Shown: piece after piece, positions 6,483 through 7,348 of the stretch
Layout: the number at the start of each line of letters is the position of its first letter
Numbering within the stretch: position 1 is the first letter of the stretch
Origin: an uncultured Parasphingopyxis sp.
GTDB lineage: Bacteria; Pseudomonadota; Alphaproteobacteria; Sphingomonadales; Sphingomonadaceae
NCBI GenBank assembly: GCA_905479515.1
Contig: CAJQMX010000029.1
Coordinates: 1-7,348 of the forward strand
Direction of reading: 5' to 3'
DNA length: 7,348 bases
Translations under genes and position numbers: made by a program
Notes under the pieces: model-generated
Told to the model about the DNA's origin: nothing
Databases searched by the model: none
The model's input: only the letters and a program-made list of their open reading frames with translations

Positions 6483-7275
6483 TAAACTCGAAGGCAACTC
6501 CTCGTCAGAAAGCGGCCATGCTGCTAGATCGAAAACCGGCCAATCCAAATCAACGCTCGATAAAGCCACGCCGAAGAAGCCAAAGCGAAAGGCAGAAAAA
6601 CCCACGATCACCGATGATCTGTCAGGAAGATTCCTGCGCGTCGGCAATAAGATTTATAGAACTTCGGATGATAAAAAGCCGCTGGTTCGATTGGAACCTG
6701 ACCGCCTTAAAACCAGTAACATTGATGCCCTGCCTGACATATTGCGGATTGCCAAAGCTAATGGATGGACTTCTGTAAGGATCAACGGCGGGGACAAATT
6801 TAAGAAAGCCGCATTCCTTGCCGCTGCCGCGCAAGGGCTGACAGTAGAAAATTACAAACCGTCCAAAATTGTTCGTGCCGAAGCTGAGCGATTACAAGCG
6901 CGTATTGCGGAGCGCGAGAAGCGGCGTGAAGGCAAAAAGCCGAATAGCAAATCATCAGAAGCCGCGAATGAAACAATAACATTCAAAACCCTTTCTGATC
7001 GCTTCTTAAAACAGTCTCATGAGGAAAACGCGCGTGACCCCGAACTGCGCCGCGCCCAGAGCCTTGTCGCCCAAACCATCTCGATCGCACGAGCAAAATA
7101 TCCTGATGATCCGGCAAAAGCATCAAAGGAAGTTGAAGCGAAACGTCAGGATGTTGCGCGCCGCATCGCCAGCGGAGATAGTATCGCCGCCATTCAGGTC
7201 CGCAACCAGCAGGCCCAGCGCGTGCGCGAAATCACCCAAGATCAGACAATGAAAAAAGACGGCAGGACACGTTAA
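6475..7275 (+). CDS. LPD7-domain protein, likely T4SS/relaxase accessory
   Basis: The 266-residue product has no signal peptide or membrane helix and should be cytoplasmic. Residues 1-48 are a Lys-, Ser- and Pro-rich tail. Residues about 50-130 match the pattern of LPD7 (large polyvalent protein-associated domain 7): GRFLRVGNKIYR, a central helix NIDALPDILRIAKANGW, then SVRINGGDKFKKAAFLAAAAQGL and a closing N-Y-K-P. The C-terminal half (131-260) is highly charged and mostly helical, with likely coiled coils at about 133-153 and 186-255. LPD7 is known chiefly from multidomain polyvalent proteins and the C-terminal parts of plasmid relaxases. Here it stands alone right behind virD4, so a role in presenting the relaxase or DNA to VirD4 is a reasonable inference, not a demonstration. 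The ATG at 6475 overlaps virD4 by 8 bases. The gene looks more A+T-rich than the virB genes. The stop TAA abuts a possible convergent gene. Confidence 0.75.
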   Translation: MADKLEGNSSSESGHAARSKTGQSKSTLDKATPKKPKRKAEKPTITDDLSGRFLRVGNKIYRTSDDKKPLVRLEPDRLKTSNIDALPDILRIAKANGWTSVRINGGDKFKKAAFLAAAAQGLTVENYKPSKIVRAEAERLQARIAEREKRREGKKPNSKSSEAANETITFKTLSDRFLKQSHEENARDPELRRAQSLVAQTISIARAKYPDDPAKASKEVEAKRQDVARRIASGDSIAAIQVRNQQAQRVREITQDQTMKKDGRTR

Positions 7276-7348
7276 AATCTTCTGGGTGAAGGCTCACGCG
7301 ACTGTTCTGGTTTCTTACGCTCAATGCCCAAATTTCGAGCATGATGTG
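7272..7348 (-). CDS. Possible C-terminal end of a convergent gene (partial)
   Basis: On the minus strand one frame is open from the right edge to a TAA at 7274-7272. It encodes 24 residues with a basic, charged ending (…GIERKKPEQSREPSPRRF). Such composition resembles the disordered tail of a real protein and is unlike the other frames here, but 24 codons are too few for proof. If real, its stop overlaps that of the LPD7 gene by two bases, the two genes converge, and the + strand operon ends here. Nothing in the fragment identifies the protein. The rest of this 73-base end region shows no terminator hairpin with a T-tract. Confidence 0.35.
   Translation of the reverse strand, partial: HHARNLGIERKKPEQSREPSPRRF

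Noticed and set aside
7276..7344. Continuation of the LPD7 frame past its stop on the + strand (22 codons to a TGA)
   Set aside because: I considered stop-codon readthrough or a pseudogene split, but the stretch has no LPD7 relation and is short. The preceding protein ends naturally in a charged tail.

Overview
The window is the distal half of a conjugative (or effector-type) type IV secretion operon of the VirB/VirD4 kind. The genes lie head to tail on the + strand in the classical order: the end of virB6, a small secreted protein in the virB7 slot, virB8, virB9, virB10, virB11 and virD4, then a small gene for a protein with an LPD7-type domain. The best guess for the host is an alphaproteobacterium, probably a sphingomonad-type plasmid or integrative element. 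This rests on gene order and the general character of the proteins, not on any phylogenetic marker, so it is only moderately supported. No rRNA, tRNA, CRISPR array, insertion sequence or replication origin is visible.

Layout: 1-558 is the C-terminal part of the polytopic channel protein VirB6, cut by the left edge. 569-925 is a 118-residue exported proline-rich protein. 929-1615 is the bitopic assembly factor VirB8, and 1612-2472 the periplasmic and outer-membrane ring protein VirB9. 2472-3665 is the envelope-spanning VirB10, 3665-4675 the hexameric traffic ATPase VirB11, and 4647-6482 the coupling ATPase VirD4/TraG. 6475-7275 is the LPD7-domain protein. At the right edge a minus-strand frame (7272-7348) looks like the C-terminal tail of a convergent gene whose stop codon overlaps that of the LPD7 gene.

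The genes are packed almost without gaps: stop/start overlaps of 4, 1, 1, 29 and 8 bases and gaps of 10 and 3 bases. I see no internal promoter or terminator, so one polycistronic mRNA with translational coupling is likely, and its promoter must lie left of the window. Together the products would form the inner-membrane platform (VirB6, VirB8), the outer-membrane core (VirB9, VirB10 and perhaps the virB7-slot protein), an energising ATPase (VirB11) and the substrate receptor (VirD4). VirB1-VirB5, including the VirB4 ATPase and the pilins, are expected upstream. A relaxase is not seen and could lie on either side.

The core machinery is ordinary. The less ordinary parts are the virB7-slot protein, which has a signal peptide but no recognisable lipobox, the stand-alone LPD7 protein right behind virD4, and the overlapping convergent stops at the right end.
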